A DNA stretch of 64,000 nt from Planococcus wigleyi (GCF_014836985.1 NZ_JACSPU010000005.1:124001-188000); one strand, 5' to 3'. Positions 34,670-43,699 are shown, counted from the first letter of the stretch. Notes: a model not told the origin generated them from the sequence alone. Numbers and translations are program-made.

Positions 34670-35192
34670 CTGCATACACTCCCTTCAAATTCTTTTTCAG
34701 CAATGCCAGCCCCCGGTGAATAAGCGTCTTTACCGATCCTTCCGCACAGTTCATTACTTCCGCTATTTGTTTTACAGAAAAATCCTGGTAATACCGCAGC
34801 ATCAGCGCCGTCTTGTATTTCTCCGACAATAAACCCAAGGCATTTGCCACATCCAATTGCTGAGCTATATCTGCAGAGGAATCCATCTCCAGTACTTGTT
34901 CTTCCACTTTATCCATTACAACGAGCTTTTTGTTTTTCTTCAAAGCTGTCAGAGCTTTGTTGATACAGATGCGTGTTAACCAAGTCGAGAAGTAAGCCGG
35001 ATTCTTTAATTGATGGATTGACTCAATGGCCTGAAGAACAGTCTGCTGAAAAACTTCCAACGCCTCATCTTCGTTTTTCACATATGTATAGGCCATGCGG
35101 TATAATTTCTCTTTTTCTAATTTCAATAATTTCTGAAGCGCTAAGCGATCGCCTCGAATTGCTGCTGCAATCATGTCCTCATCGTGCTGCAT
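34644..35192 (-). CDS. ECF RNA polymerase sigma factor
   Basis: A 182-residue sigma-70-family factor with only regions 2 and 4. Region 2 is in MAYTYVKNEDEALEVFQQT and FSTWLTRICINKAL, and region 4 is the HTH VKQIAEVMNCAEGSVKTLIHRGLALLKK. It resembles SigV/SigM-type factors of Bacillales that respond to cell-envelope stress. ATG 35192 is used because GAGGTGG and GGGAGG precede it; longer in-frame starts read through the ribosome site. It overlaps the DUF4179 gene by 26 bases. An ECF-type promoter upstream suggests autoregulation. Confidence 0.88.
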   Translation of the reverse strand: MQHDEDMIAAAIRGDRLALQKLLKLEKEKLYRMAYTYVKNEDEALEVFQQTVLQAIESIHQLKNPAYFSTWLTRICINKALTALKKNKKLVVMDKVEEQVLEMDSSADIAQQLDVANALGLLSEKYKTALMLRYYQDFSVKQIAEVMNCAEGSVKTLIHRGLALLKKNLKGVYADERQRDFN

Positions 35193-35218
35193 CCACCTCA
35201 TCCTCCCTTTATTAATTA

Positions 35219-35245
35219 GAGACAGCGGCACTTCAAAACGTTTCA
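35219..35245 (-). promoter_or_regulatory. ECF-type promoter of the sigma factor operon
   Basis: On the minus strand TGAAACGTTT begins at 35245, and GTCTC (35223-35219) lies 16 bases after the TGAAAC box. TGAAAC is the usual -35 of Bacillales ECF sigma factors. Confidence 0.5.
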
Positions 35246-35299
35246 CTTATTTTTCACTACTAAAATTTTACCATTCTTTAAACTCACCTAAGCAAAATA

Positions 35300-35332
35300 A
35301 AAACGCCTCTTAAGATAGAGGCGCTTCGTTTT
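35300..35332. terminator. Orphan terminator-like hairpin in a divergent region
   Basis: CGCCTCT and AGAGGCG arms with a six-base loop, flanked by AAAA and, after CTTCG, TTTT. It lies upstream of both neighbouring genes, so neither needs it as a terminator. The remaining 35333-35470 shows no recognised feature. Confidence 0.45.
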
Positions 35333-35470
35333 ACAGAGTTAAAGTGGTCCACAATCAATAAATTGCGCAATCACCAGAATATGCTGGCTCTAAAAGATAA
35401 AAACCAGACAGAACAAAAGAACCAAGGACTTATACAAAGCAGGCCTTAATCATAAAAACTCAAAAAAACT

Positions 35471-35493
35471 TTCGAGTTTGGTACAAATTCGAG
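35471..35493. promoter_or_regulatory. Operator-like element upstream of the MFS pump
   Basis: TTCGAG occurs twice in direct orientation around the inverted repeat TTTG-GTA-CAAA, about 80 bases before the transporter start. It could be a repressor site; no regulator gene adjoins. Confidence 0.3.
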
Positions 35494-35575
35494 CCTTCAA
35501 ATTTGGTTTTCTTTATTCTATAGGATTATGATATGAACATCCAAAATTAAATTGAAAGAAATGGAAGGCGAAAAA

Positions 35576-37075
35576 ATGAACAATAAAGGGCAAAGCAATA
35601 TTAAAGTAGTTATTGGGGGATTGCTGCTGGCGATTTTAGTGGCATCCATGGACAACACGATCGTCACGACGGCGCTCCCTTCAATCGTTGGGGAACTGGG
35701 CGGTGTCGATAAATTCGTCTGGGTCACTTCCGCTTATCTGGTCGCACAAATGGCCGGGATGCCAATTTTCGGCAAACTTTCCGACATGTATGGACGCAAG
35801 CGGTTTTTCATTTTCGGGTTACTGGTCTTTATGATCGGTTCCGTGCTTTGCGGTACAGCCGATACCATCAATGAATTGATCATCTACCGTGCGATTCAAG
35901 GAATCGGTGGCGGAGCGCTCATGCCGATTGCATTTACAATCATGTTTGACGTCGTGCCGTTGAAACAACGCGGCAAAATGAGCGGCATGTTCGGTGCTGT
36001 CTTTGGGATTTCCAGTGTCTTTGGTCCGCTGCTGGGTGCTTATATCACGGAATACATCAACTGGACCTGGATTTTCTATATCAACATCCCACTTGGCTTG
36101 ATTGCTTTCGTAATGGTGGCTTTCTTCTATAAAGAATCACTCGAACACGCCGAACAAAAAATCGACTGGCTCGGTGCTGCTACACTTGTCGGCGCAGTTG
36201 TCTGCCTGATGTTTGCAGTGGAACTGGGCGGCAAGGAATTTGCGTGGGTATCTCCTCAAAGCTTCGGTTTATTCGCCGGCTTTGCTGTACTCGCCATCAT
36301 CTTCATCATTGCAGAACGTCGCGCTGATGAACCGGTCATCGATTTCAGCATGTTCAAAGAACGCCTCTTTGCGACAAGTGGCCTCATTTCGATTTTCAGC
36401 GGTGCTGCTTTCATCACGGCTTCGGTTTACATCCCGTTCTATATCCAAGGGGTTCAAGGAGGGAATGCGACGAACTCCGGACTCGTTCTGTTGCCGATGA
36501 TGGTCGGCTCGGTTGTCAGTGCTTCGATCGGCGGCGCCTTGATGGCCAAGTTCGCTTATCGCTCATTCTTGATTCCGACACTCGCTCTACTGACAGTCGG
36601 CATGATTTTGCTTGCCACTTTATCGATTGATACATCACGATTCCTGGTGGTCTTCTTTATGATTCTTGCCGGACTTGGCATTGGCGCATCCTTCTCCGTG
36701 CTGCCATCAGCCGCCATCCATCCGTTTTCAGTACGCAAACGCGGTGCCGCAACTTCCACCGTCAGCTTCCTGCGTACATTCGGGATGACCATCGGCATCA
36801 CCATTTTCGGGATTATCCAAAGCCATGCGTTCACGCGTAATATGACCGAAAATTTTGGAGCCGGAGCTGCCAGCTTTACTGGAGACTCCCGTGCCCTATT
36901 GTCTGCTGAAGGACGTGCCAATATTCCTGCCGAACTGTCAGCCCAATTGACGGATGCCCTTTCTTCTTCCATTGCGAGCACATTCCTATGGGCGATCGTC
37001 CCTGCTGTTCTGGCGCTCATTGTCGCGTTTATGATGAGCAAGGAAAAGCTTGGCGACCAGATTGTGAAGAACTGA
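35576..37075 (+). CDS. MFS multidrug efflux transporter, DHA2 (EmrB/QacA) family
   Basis: A 499-residue membrane protein with about 14 helices that should export drugs or toxic compounds by proton antiport. Helix 1 carries the DHA2 motif ASMDNTIVTTALPSI, the A-motif loop is GKLSDMYGRKRFF, and motif C follows in helix 5 (GAVFGISSVFGPLLGAYI). ATG 35576 is chosen: GGAAGG lies seven bases upstream. It is transcribed alone, with a strong terminator before the GntR-ABC operon. Substrates are unknown. Confidence 0.9.
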   Translation: MNNKGQSNIKVVIGGLLLAILVASMDNTIVTTALPSIVGELGGVDKFVWVTSAYLVAQMAGMPIFGKLSDMYGRKRFFIFGLLVFMIGSVLCGTADTINELIIYRAIQGIGGGALMPIAFTIMFDVVPLKQRGKMSGMFGAVFGISSVFGPLLGAYITEYINWTWIFYINIPLGLIAFVMVAFFYKESLEHAEQKIDWLGAATLVGAVVCLMFAVELGGKEFAWVSPQSFGLFAGFAVLAIIFIIAERRADEPVIDFSMFKERLFATSGLISIFSGAAFITASVYIPFYIQGVQGGNATNSGLVLLPMMVGSVVSASIGGALMAKFAYRSFLIPTLALLTVGMILLATLSIDTSRFLVVFFMILAGLGIGASFSVLPSAAIHPFSVRKRGAATSTVSFLRTFGMTIGITIFGIIQSHAFTRNMTENFGAGAASFTGDSRALLSAEGRANIPAELSAQLTDALSSSIASTFLWAIVPAVLALIVAFMMSKEKLGDQIVKN

Positions 37076-37115
37076 AAATAACTAGTTATTTTTAAGATGC
37101 AGGAATAGTGTAAAC

Positions 37116-37166
37116 AAAAGGTGTTGCCTGAACTGCGAAAAGCAGCTTGTGCAACACCTTTTTATT
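37116..37166 (+). terminator. Terminator of the MFS gene
   Basis: AAAAGGTGTTGC and GCAACACCTTTT arms with an inner CTGC...GCAG hairpin, followed by TATTT. Confidence 0.83.
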
Positions 37167-37199
37167 TCGTTCTATTGTTTTAAAAATGACACAAAATAA

Positions 37200-37249
37200 T
37201 TGACAAATAAGTCAAGCGGATATATGGTTATACACATAAGTATATAACC
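37200..37249 (+). promoter_or_regulatory. Promoter and operator of the GntR-ABC operon
   Basis: TTGACA (37200-37205) and TATGGT (37223-37228) are 17 bases apart. GGTTATA (37226-37232) and TATAACC (37243-37249) form an inverted repeat overlapping the -10 box, as expected for autorepression by a YtrA-type regulator. Confidence 0.6.
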
Positions 37250-37281
37250 GTACAACCAGAAGGGTTCAGGAGGTGTTTTCA

Positions 37282-37656
37282 GTGAGCAATGCGTTTGATT
37301 CGAGTAAACCGATTTTTTTGCAGGTCCGTGAATTGATTGAAGACCAAATTGTCAATGATCAGCTGAAAGAAGGAGATCAGGCACCATCGACCAATCAGCT
37401 CGTCAATTTTTATAAGATCAATCATGCGACTGTCTCAAAAGGGATCAACCAGCTGGTGGAAGAAGGAATCTTATTTAAGAAGAGAGGGATTGGGATGTTT
37501 GTAGCAGAAGGAGCAAAACAGACATTGGTCGGACAGCGCAAAGAAGCATTTGTCGACAATTACGTCAGGAGTCTCATTCAGGAAGCAAAGAAGCTTGGCA
37601 TTTCCCAACAAGAAATTATTGACCTGATCAAAAACACGAAAGGGAGTGAAGGATGA
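37282..37656 (+). CDS. GntR-family (YtrA-type) repressor
   Basis: A 124-residue regulator. The N-terminal winged helix (SKPIFLQVRELIEDQIVNDQLKEGDQAPSTNQLV, then NHATVSKGINQLVEEGILFKKRGIGMFV) is followed by a short C-terminal helical tail of about 45 residues, the size of the YtrA subfamily, which usually represses ABC transporter operons. GTG 37282 is used, eight bases after AGGAGG. Its stop overlaps the ABC ATPase start by four bases (ATGA). The inverted repeat at 37226-37249 is its likely operator. Confidence 0.88.
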   Translation: MSNAFDSSKPIFLQVRELIEDQIVNDQLKEGDQAPSTNQLVNFYKINHATVSKGINQLVEEGILFKKRGIGMFVAEGAKQTLVGQRKEAFVDNYVRSLIQEAKKLGISQQEIIDLIKNTKGSEG

Positions 37657-38528
37657 TGGCTGCCAAAATAGAGATGAAAAATGTCACGTTGAAATTCGGG
37701 AAATTTGAAGCATTAAAGGACATTTCACTGGCGCTGGAAGTTGGCAAGATCCACGGCCTCATCGGGCGCAACGGTGCTGGCAAGACTTCCCTTCTGTCTT
37801 TGCTCGCGGCTTTCCGTGAACCGACAACCGGCCAAATAGAGATTGATGGTGAACCAGTCTTTGAAAATCCAGAGAAGATGCAGCAGATTTCGTTCATTTA
37901 TGAAAAGGACTATGCAGACGAATACGAAAAGATTCCTGCTTTGCTTGAATTTCCGGAAAGGTATCGCCCAAACTACGACAAAGATTACGCCAACCATTTA
38001 CTGAAGCGCTTTAAACTGCCGCTCGACAAGCCTGCCCATAAATTATCCAAAGGCATGCAGTCAGCGTTGAATGTGGTCATCGGACTTGCGAGCCGCACGC
38101 CCGTGACAATTTTCGATGAAGCCTATCTGGGAATGGATGCACCGGCACGCCAAATCTTCTATGAGGAAATTCTAGCGGACCAGGCAGAATATCCGCGGAC
38201 CTTCATTCTTTCCACTCATCTGGTGTCGGAAATGGATTACCTTTTCGATAAGGTCGTCATCATCGATCAAGGAAACCTCTTGCTGAACGAGGAATATGAA
38301 ACCCTTTCTGCTCAAGGTGCTTCGATTACAGGAGCAGCCGATCAGGTTGATGATTTTGTCGCCGGCATGAAAGTTTTGAACGAACAAAGGCTGGGCGGCA
38401 CGAAATCAGTTATGGTTTACGGTACGCTGACTGAACAGAACCAACTCGCCGCACGGGAACAAGGCCTTGAAATCGGCCCAGTGCCGCTGCAGGACCTGTT
38501 CATCCACTTAACAGAGGAGGCGCATTAA
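37653..38528 (+). CDS. ABC transporter ATP-binding protein
   Basis: A 291-residue cytoplasmic ATPase subunit. Walker A is GRNGAGKT near residue 38, the signature is LSKGMQ (a degenerate LSGGQ, common in YtrB-like ATPases), and Walker B is VTIFDEAYLGMD. It pairs with the permease encoded next. The GntR(YtrA)-ATPase-permease order points to an exporter or envelope-stress transporter like B. subtilis YtrABCDEF, but the substrate is unknown. There is no gap to the regulator (ATGA overlap). Confidence 0.88.
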   Translation: MMAAKIEMKNVTLKFGKFEALKDISLALEVGKIHGLIGRNGAGKTSLLSLLAAFREPTTGQIEIDGEPVFENPEKMQQISFIYEKDYADEYEKIPALLEFPERYRPNYDKDYANHLLKRFKLPLDKPAHKLSKGMQSALNVVIGLASRTPVTIFDEAYLGMDAPARQIFYEEILADQAEYPRTFILSTHLVSEMDYLFDKVVIIDQGNLLLNEEYETLSAQGASITGAADQVDDFVAGMKVLNEQRLGGTKSVMVYGTLTEQNQLAAREQGLEIGPVPLQDLFIHLTEEAH

Positions 38529-38529
38529 G

Positions 38530-39249
38530 ATGAAACAATTAAAATTGTATCCAAAAGTTGCTTTCGACCTCTTTTACGAACAGTTTAAATGGGCGATTTG
38601 GTTTTTCTCATTTTTGATTGCCGCACACATCATCGGCATGTTCATCGTAGTCAGAAACGATGCCAGCGTTGATCCCTTCTTCGCCTTTTCAAGCTATTCT
38701 GTAGCGATCTTCATGCTGGTCTGCGGGATTATCGCAGCCTATGGCTTTCTTGGCTACTATGTGCAGCAAGGCATCACACGCAAGGATTTGTATATGGGTA
38801 CCGTTTTATCCGCACTTGCATTGGCGGCGGCTGTCACTTTAGTGCCGCTCGCTGTCAACGGCATTGAGCACTTTATTTCAGGCTTCGCTGCACTGCCCAT
38901 TGGCACAGATGGTGTCGGCGCGTTCTATCCGTCATCCGGATGGCTTTCGGCCACCGTCACGTTTTTTATCAACGCTTTCACTTATTACTTGATCGGTTGG
39001 CTGATTGGACTCGGCTATTACCGCTTTGGCTGGATCATCGGCTTTGTTTTCGTCGGAATTGCGGTTGCTGCTCTCAGCCTCAATGGCTATTTCCTTGGAG
39101 ACAGTGGATTGAGTTCCATTATTCCTTGGGTACCTTATATTCCTGCAGAAGCTGGACCAGCTTTAGCCATCACCGGTTCACTCATTTTGGTTGCCGTCTT
39201 GCTGATTTCCACGCGCCTGATGACAAAACGCATTACCATCAAGATGTAA
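38530..39249 (+). CDS. ABC transporter permease
   Basis: A 239-residue integral membrane protein with six predicted helices (for example FFSFLIAAHIIGMFIVV, YSVAIFMLVCGIIAAYGFLG, FVFVGIAVAALSL and SLILVAVLLIST). The loop YVQQGITRKDLYMGTVLSAL is typical of ABC-2-like permeases. It starts one base after the ATPase stop, with GAGGAGG eight bases before ATG. It forms the membrane half of the GntR-controlled ABC transporter. Confidence 0.82.
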   Translation: MKQLKLYPKVAFDLFYEQFKWAIWFFSFLIAAHIIGMFIVVRNDASVDPFFAFSSYSVAIFMLVCGIIAAYGFLGYYVQQGITRKDLYMGTVLSALALAAAVTLVPLAVNGIEHFISGFAALPIGTDGVGAFYPSSGWLSATVTFFINAFTYYLIGWLIGLGYYRFGWIIGFVFVGIAVAALSLNGYFLGDSGLSSIIPWVPYIPAEAGPALAITGSLILVAVLLISTRLMTKRITIKM

Positions 39250-39257
39250 ACATATAT

Positions 39258-39308
39258 GAAAAGACGTTGCAGGTAACTTGACTAGTTACTCGCACCGTCT
39301 TTTTTTCG
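39258..39308 (+). terminator. Terminator of the GntR-ABC operon
   Basis: AAAAGACG pairs with CGTCTTTT, with an inner GGTAAC...GTTAC stem; seven T residues follow. Confidence 0.78.
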
Positions 39309-39319
39309 TACATGAATGC

Positions 39320-39350
39320 AATTGTGTGCGTGCCTGGCACACACACAATT
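39320..39350. repeat. 31-bp dispersed palindromic repeat, copy 2
   Basis: Begins AATTGTGTGCGTGCC, centres on GTGCCTGGCAC and ends ACACAATT. Same length and ends as the copy at 33113-33143; this copy is the more symmetrical one. Confidence 0.65.
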
Positions 39351-39446
39351 CTATTGTTCAAATCTCTGCCATCAAAAATTGATATTCAATTTATATTCAT
39401 CCTTTATGATAAATCAGAAATGTTATAGAGAGAGGAGAAATAAGCA

Positions 39447-41546
39447 ATGAACAGATTCCTGAATCCAATCACTGATTGGGTATCGACCAAAAAAGGCATG
39501 TGGATCACCATCATCGTCTGGCTTGTCCTAATGATTGCACTCAGCATGGGACCGAGACTCAATGATTACAAAGTGGCCAATTTCCAATCACTGCCCGATG
39601 ATGCACAATCAATTATCGCGGACCAGAAACTGAAAGAATATTTCCCGAACGACCAAGGAACGCCTGGCATTCTCGTTTTCCATAACAGCGAAGGCGATGT
39701 CAATCCCGAAACTGTCCAAGAAATTCTGACAGGCATTACAGAGGCAAACATTAAAGGCATCGACTCAATTGTCGACATAAGCCAATTGCCACCTCCTGCT
39801 TTGGAAGGTTTTTATTCCGAAGACAATACAACAATGATTATTCCAATGTCACTTGAAGCAGGGCTCGGCAGTGCCGACTTTGCGGAAATCAATGACGAAG
39901 CTTCTGAAATCGGCAGCGACATCGCAGCTGATTCCGGTTCGATGGAATTCTACGTTACCGGTCCTGCCGGCATTGCAGGCGATACCGTCAAATTGTTTGA
40001 AGAAGCGGATTTTGTGTTGTTGATTGCAACAGTCCTGATCATTCTTGTACTGTTGATCGTCATCTACCGCTCGCCGCTACTCGCATTCATTCCACTTCTG
40101 GCGACAGTGATCGTCTATCAGGTGGTTAACCAGACGCTTGCCTTCATGGGCTCTGGCGGATTGGAACTGACCAGCCAAACGACTTCGATCATGAGCATCC
40201 TGCTGTTTGCGGCTGTAATCGATTACTCGCTGTTCGTTTTCTCACGCTTCCGTGAGGAATTGAACCATTACGAAAGCAAACACGAAGCCATGAAACATGC
40301 CATGCGGGCAACGGGTGAACCGGTGTTCTTCGCTGGCGGTACTGTTCTTGCAGCCATGCTTGTGCTGTTCTTTGCAGACTTCCGTGACTATGCAAATTTT
40401 GCACCGATTTTCGGTACGGCTGTTTTCGTTATCATGATTGCTTCGATTACGCTGATTCCGGCTTTATTCACGTTATTCGGCCGCAAAGCATTTTGGCCGA
40501 AAGTGCCGAAATATGGCCAATCCTCAGAAGTGAAACACGGAATCTGGGGACCTGTTGCGAAATTCGTCGTCAACAAACCTTTGATTTCCGGCGGACTTGT
40601 CGCCGTTCTGATGATTGTTTCAGCATTGAATATTGTGAATCTGGAGTTTGAATTCGATACAGTGAAATCATTCCCGGAAGACATGCCTTCTCGTGTCGGT
40701 TATGAAATTGTTGAACAGAAATTCGACAAAGGCGAAATTGCGCCTTCCACCCTATTGGTTGTTGGGGATGAGCCGATTACAGAAGAAGCCGCAGCCGCTC
40801 TTTCTGAAGAGCTGACTGCTTATGGCGAAATTGCTTCTGCCCGTTTGTCCGGCCAAACTGATAATGGCGAAGCAGTGAAATACAACATTGCCTTATCGAT
40901 GAATCCGTATTCGACAGAAGCCCTTGATTTCGTGGAACAACTGCGGAACGACAGCGGCGCTTTGCTTGATCGTGCGTCCATTGACGGAGACACGCATTTC
41001 GGCGGCATTACACCGAAACTCGTTGATGAACGGGAAGTCAACAATAGCGATATCTACAAAATTGTTGTACTTGAAACCTTATTGATTTTGGTATTGCTGT
41101 TCGTCCTGACCCGCTCTTGGAAAATGCCGATCTATATGATGGCGACGATTTTGCTTTCTTACTTGTCGGCGCTCGGCTTGGGAATTTTCCTGGTCGATGT
41201 GTTGTTCGGCTATGAGGCCATCAGTACACGTGTACCGGTATATGCGTTTATCTTCCTGGTAGCACTTGGCATTGACTATAACATTATCCTGGTTTCACGC
41301 TTTATCGAAGAACGGAAATCACACAAAGTCAAAAAAGCCCTGGAAATCGCCATCAGCCATACAGGCGGTGTCATCTCTTCTGCCGGCATCATCCTGGCCG
41401 CCACTTTTGCCGCATTGACTACTATGCCAATCGCTGATTTGTTCGTATTCGGTTTCATGGTTTCAATCGGAATCTTGATTGATACTTTCCTGGTGCGCGG
41501 CATGCTTCTTCCAGCTTTGATATTGTTTTTTGAAAAAGACAAGTAA
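39447..41546 (+). CDS. MMPL-family RND transporter (YdfJ-like)
   Basis: A 699-residue membrane protein with about 12 helices in two MMPL halves, each with a periplasm-facing-type loop domain after helix 1 or 7. The repeat-specific strings AAVIDYSLFVFSRFREEL and VALGIDYNIILVSRFIEERK carry the acidic residues of RND proton relays. MMPL proteins export lipids, drugs or siderophores. AGAGGAG precedes ATG 39447. A terminator separates it from the two-component genes, but the close spacing suggests they regulate it. Confidence 0.9.
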   Translation: MNRFLNPITDWVSTKKGMWITIIVWLVLMIALSMGPRLNDYKVANFQSLPDDAQSIIADQKLKEYFPNDQGTPGILVFHNSEGDVNPETVQEILTGITEANIKGIDSIVDISQLPPPALEGFYSEDNTTMIIPMSLEAGLGSADFAEINDEASEIGSDIAADSGSMEFYVTGPAGIAGDTVKLFEEADFVLLIATVLIILVLLIVIYRSPLLAFIPLLATVIVYQVVNQTLAFMGSGGLELTSQTTSIMSILLFAAVIDYSLFVFSRFREELNHYESKHEAMKHAMRATGEPVFFAGGTVLAAMLVLFFADFRDYANFAPIFGTAVFVIMIASITLIPALFTLFGRKAFWPKVPKYGQSSEVKHGIWGPVAKFVVNKPLISGGLVAVLMIVSALNIVNLEFEFDTVKSFPEDMPSRVGYEIVEQKFDKGEIAPSTLLVVGDEPITEEAAAALSEELTAYGEIASARLSGQTDNGEAVKYNIALSMNPYSTEALDFVEQLRNDSGALLDRASIDGDTHFGGITPKLVDEREVNNSDIYKIVVLETLLILVLLFVLTRSWKMPIYMMATILLSYLSALGLGIFLVDVLFGYEAISTRVPVYAFIFLVALGIDYNIILVSRFIEERKSHKVKKALEIAISHTGGVISSAGIILAATFAALTTMPIADLFVFGFMVSIGILIDTFLVRGMLLPALILFFEKDK

Positions 41547-41570
41547 ACCCTGCATAATATAGAGAGTGGA

Positions 41571-41600
41571 AAGTCCGGCCACCCATGTGCCGGGCTTTCT
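41571..41600 (+). terminator. Terminator of the MMPL gene
   Basis: AAAGTCCGGC and GCCGGGCTTT arms around a nine-base loop, 22 bases before the response regulator start. Confidence 0.65.
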
Positions 41601-41621
41601 GATTGAATGGGAGGAATCCGC

Positions 41622-42293
41622 ATGAAAATACTCGTCGTGGACGATGATGTTTATATCCAGCAGCTGGTCGCAATTCACCTCAGCAAAGAAGGCTATACCG
41701 TCTTTAAAGCAAATGATGCAGAACAGGCCTTGCTGCTGCTTGAGGACCAACTTGTTGACCTGGCCATCGTCGACGTTATGATGCCGGGCATGGACGGGTT
41801 TCAGCTGACCCGTATCCTGACCCAGGACCTCAATATTCCCGTGATTCTCTTGACAGCAAAAGGCCAGCTCGAGGATAAGGAAAAAGGCTTCCTGTCCGGA
41901 ACCGAGGATTACATGGTCAAGCCTTTCGAACCGAAGGAATTGCTGTTTCGCGTCGCCGTTGTCCTGCGCCGCTCGGAGCGTTCTGTCCAGGAGAATCTGC
42001 AGGCCGGAAACCTATCGATCAATCGCCGGAACTTCGAAGTGACCATCGGCAAAGAAACACTGATTTTGCCGCTGAAGGAATTCGAGTTGCTGTCGCTGCT
42101 GGTTTCGCGCGTCAATCTGGCCACTCCCCGCGGATTGCTGATGGATTATGTCTGGGGCGAAGAACACGAAGGCAGCGAAATGACTTTGAATACCCACATC
42201 AACCGGATCCGGGACCGCCTCAAGCGTTACGGAGCTGATGTTGAAATCCACACATTGCGTGGAATCGGCTATAAGCTGGAGGCTTCAAAATGA
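41622..42293 (+). CDS. OmpR/PhoB-type response regulator
   Basis: A 223-residue DNA-binding response regulator. The receiver domain has the acidic pocket VVDDD, phospho-acceptor Asp51 in AIVDVMMPGMDG, the LTAKG threonine and Lys99 in MVKPFEP. The C-terminal winged helix (LPLKEFELLSLLV, TLNTHINRIRDRL, HTLRGIGYKLE) belongs to the OmpR class. GGGAGG lies seven bases before ATG 41622. It overlaps the histidine kinase gene by four bases. Confidence 0.93.
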   Translation: MKILVVDDDVYIQQLVAIHLSKEGYTVFKANDAEQALLLLEDQLVDLAIVDVMMPGMDGFQLTRILTQDLNIPVILLTAKGQLEDKEKGFLSGTEDYMVKPFEPKELLFRVAVVLRRSERSVQENLQAGNLSINRRNFEVTIGKETLILPLKEFELLSLLVSRVNLATPRGLLMDYVWGEEHEGSEMTLNTHINRIRDRLKRYGADVEIHTLRGIGYKLEASK

Positions 42294-43684
42294 AAACTTT
42301 GTACCGGCAATTCACTGTCGCTACGCTGTTCATTCTGGCCATCAGCATCCTCATTGGGTTTTCCATCGCCAATATCTTCTATGTGACGGTCACTAAAGAT
42401 GAAACGATCGAACAAAACGTGGCCATTGCCGAAGAAATTATCAGCACCGTACAAAACGTGCCGTATTCGGATGAAAGTTTCACCAATTACCTGCAGGCAG
42501 TCGCAAAGCTCGGCTACCAGATTGCGCTAGTCGACAGTTCCGGAGAGATGCAGTTTTTCGGAAAACCGTTTGACGATACGGCGTTTCCTGAACAGGCCGG
42601 TCTTGTTCTGTCGGAAAATGAAGTCTATACGGGACTGGACAATTTCACAGATGACATTTTCATGATCGGCCACTTCACCAATAAACTGCACAATACAGTC
42701 GGCGTGCCGTTTGAAAGAAACGGTGAACCTTATGGCCTGTTCATCCGTCCCGATACCAAGCTGGTGTCGACGGATATCCATTCTGTCCTAATCGGCTTTG
42801 TAGTGGCAATTGCACTTGTCAGCATCATCGGCATGATTTGGATGGCGCGGCAATTGACGCGGCCGATTGTCCAGCTGACAGAAGCGACCAAACATATTGC
42901 CCGCGAGAACTACAGCTTTCCGCTTGATATTCGGCGCAATGATGAAATCGGCCAGCTTTCTGAAAGCTTCAATTTGATGCAGAAACAATTGCAGCACAAC
43001 GACTTGGCGCGTAAATCGTTCATCAGCAACGTATCACATGATTTCCAATCGCCGTTGATGAACATCCAGGGCTACGCGGATCTGTTGAAGTCACCGGGGC
43101 TTTCCGATGAAGATCGCCTTGCCTATACGTCCATCATCGACCAGGAAGCCAAGCGGTTGTCCAGCCTGACACGCCAATTGCTGCTGCTGACATCGCTCGA
43201 CCAAGGTGCTTATCCGATGAAAACAAAAGAGTTCCAGCTGGATGAACAATTGAGAGGCGTCGTCCGGAAATACCGCTGGCGGCTTGAAGAAGAAGACATC
43301 AACCTGTCTTACCAGCTCGCTCCAACACGTTTCCGCGGCGATGCCGAACTGCTTGATAATGTCTGGGACAACTTGTTGACCAACGCCATCAAATACAATA
43401 AATCTGGCGGCAGCATCGAAATCATCCTGCAGTCGGACGATACCGGCATCACCGTTACATTTAAAGACAGCGGCCAAGGCATTCCGGAAGACGCCTTGCC
43501 CCAGTTGTTCGACCGCTTCTACCGTGTCGATGCCGCACGCAAAAAAGACAGCACCGGACTGGGTCTGTCGATTGTGCACCAAATCGTCACCTTGCACCAT
43601 GGCACCATTCGGGTTAATAGCCGGCTAGGCACAGGAAGTGAATTTATCCTGTCCTTCCCGCATCCCGTTCCCACACAATACTAA
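42290..43684 (+). CDS. Membrane sensor histidine kinase
   Basis: A 464-residue kinase. Helix 1 (LFILAISILIGFSIANIFYV) is followed by an extracellular sensor of about 130 residues, then helix 2 (SVLIGFVVAIALVSIIGMIW) and a HAMP domain. The phospho-accepting His250 is in NVSHDFQSPL. The N box (WDNLLTNAIKY), G1 (DSGQGIPE) and G2 (STGLGLSIV) complete the ATPase domain. It is the cognate partner of the overlapping response regulator. The SHDFQSPL form of the H box occurs in this Firmicute subfamily and is not a defect. Confidence 0.93.
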   Translation: MKTLYRQFTVATLFILAISILIGFSIANIFYVTVTKDETIEQNVAIAEEIISTVQNVPYSDESFTNYLQAVAKLGYQIALVDSSGEMQFFGKPFDDTAFPEQAGLVLSENEVYTGLDNFTDDIFMIGHFTNKLHNTVGVPFERNGEPYGLFIRPDTKLVSTDIHSVLIGFVVAIALVSIIGMIWMARQLTRPIVQLTEATKHIARENYSFPLDIRRNDEIGQLSESFNLMQKQLQHNDLARKSFISNVSHDFQSPLMNIQGYADLLKSPGLSDEDRLAYTSIIDQEAKRLSSLTRQLLLLTSLDQGAYPMKTKEFQLDEQLRGVVRKYRWRLEEEDINLSYQLAPTRFRGDAELLDNVWDNLLTNAIKYNKSGGSIEIILQSDDTGITVTFKDSGQGIPEDALPQLFDRFYRVDAARKKDSTGLGLSIVHQIVTLHHGTIRVNSRLGTGSEFILSFPHPVPTQY

Positions 43685-43699
43685 GTTGGAGGTTTTATT

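Noticed and set aside
42290-43684. Histidine kinase with a defective H box (SHDFQSPL instead of SHELRTPL)
   Set aside because: The phospho-accepting His and Pro are intact, and the variant occurs in active Firmicute kinases.
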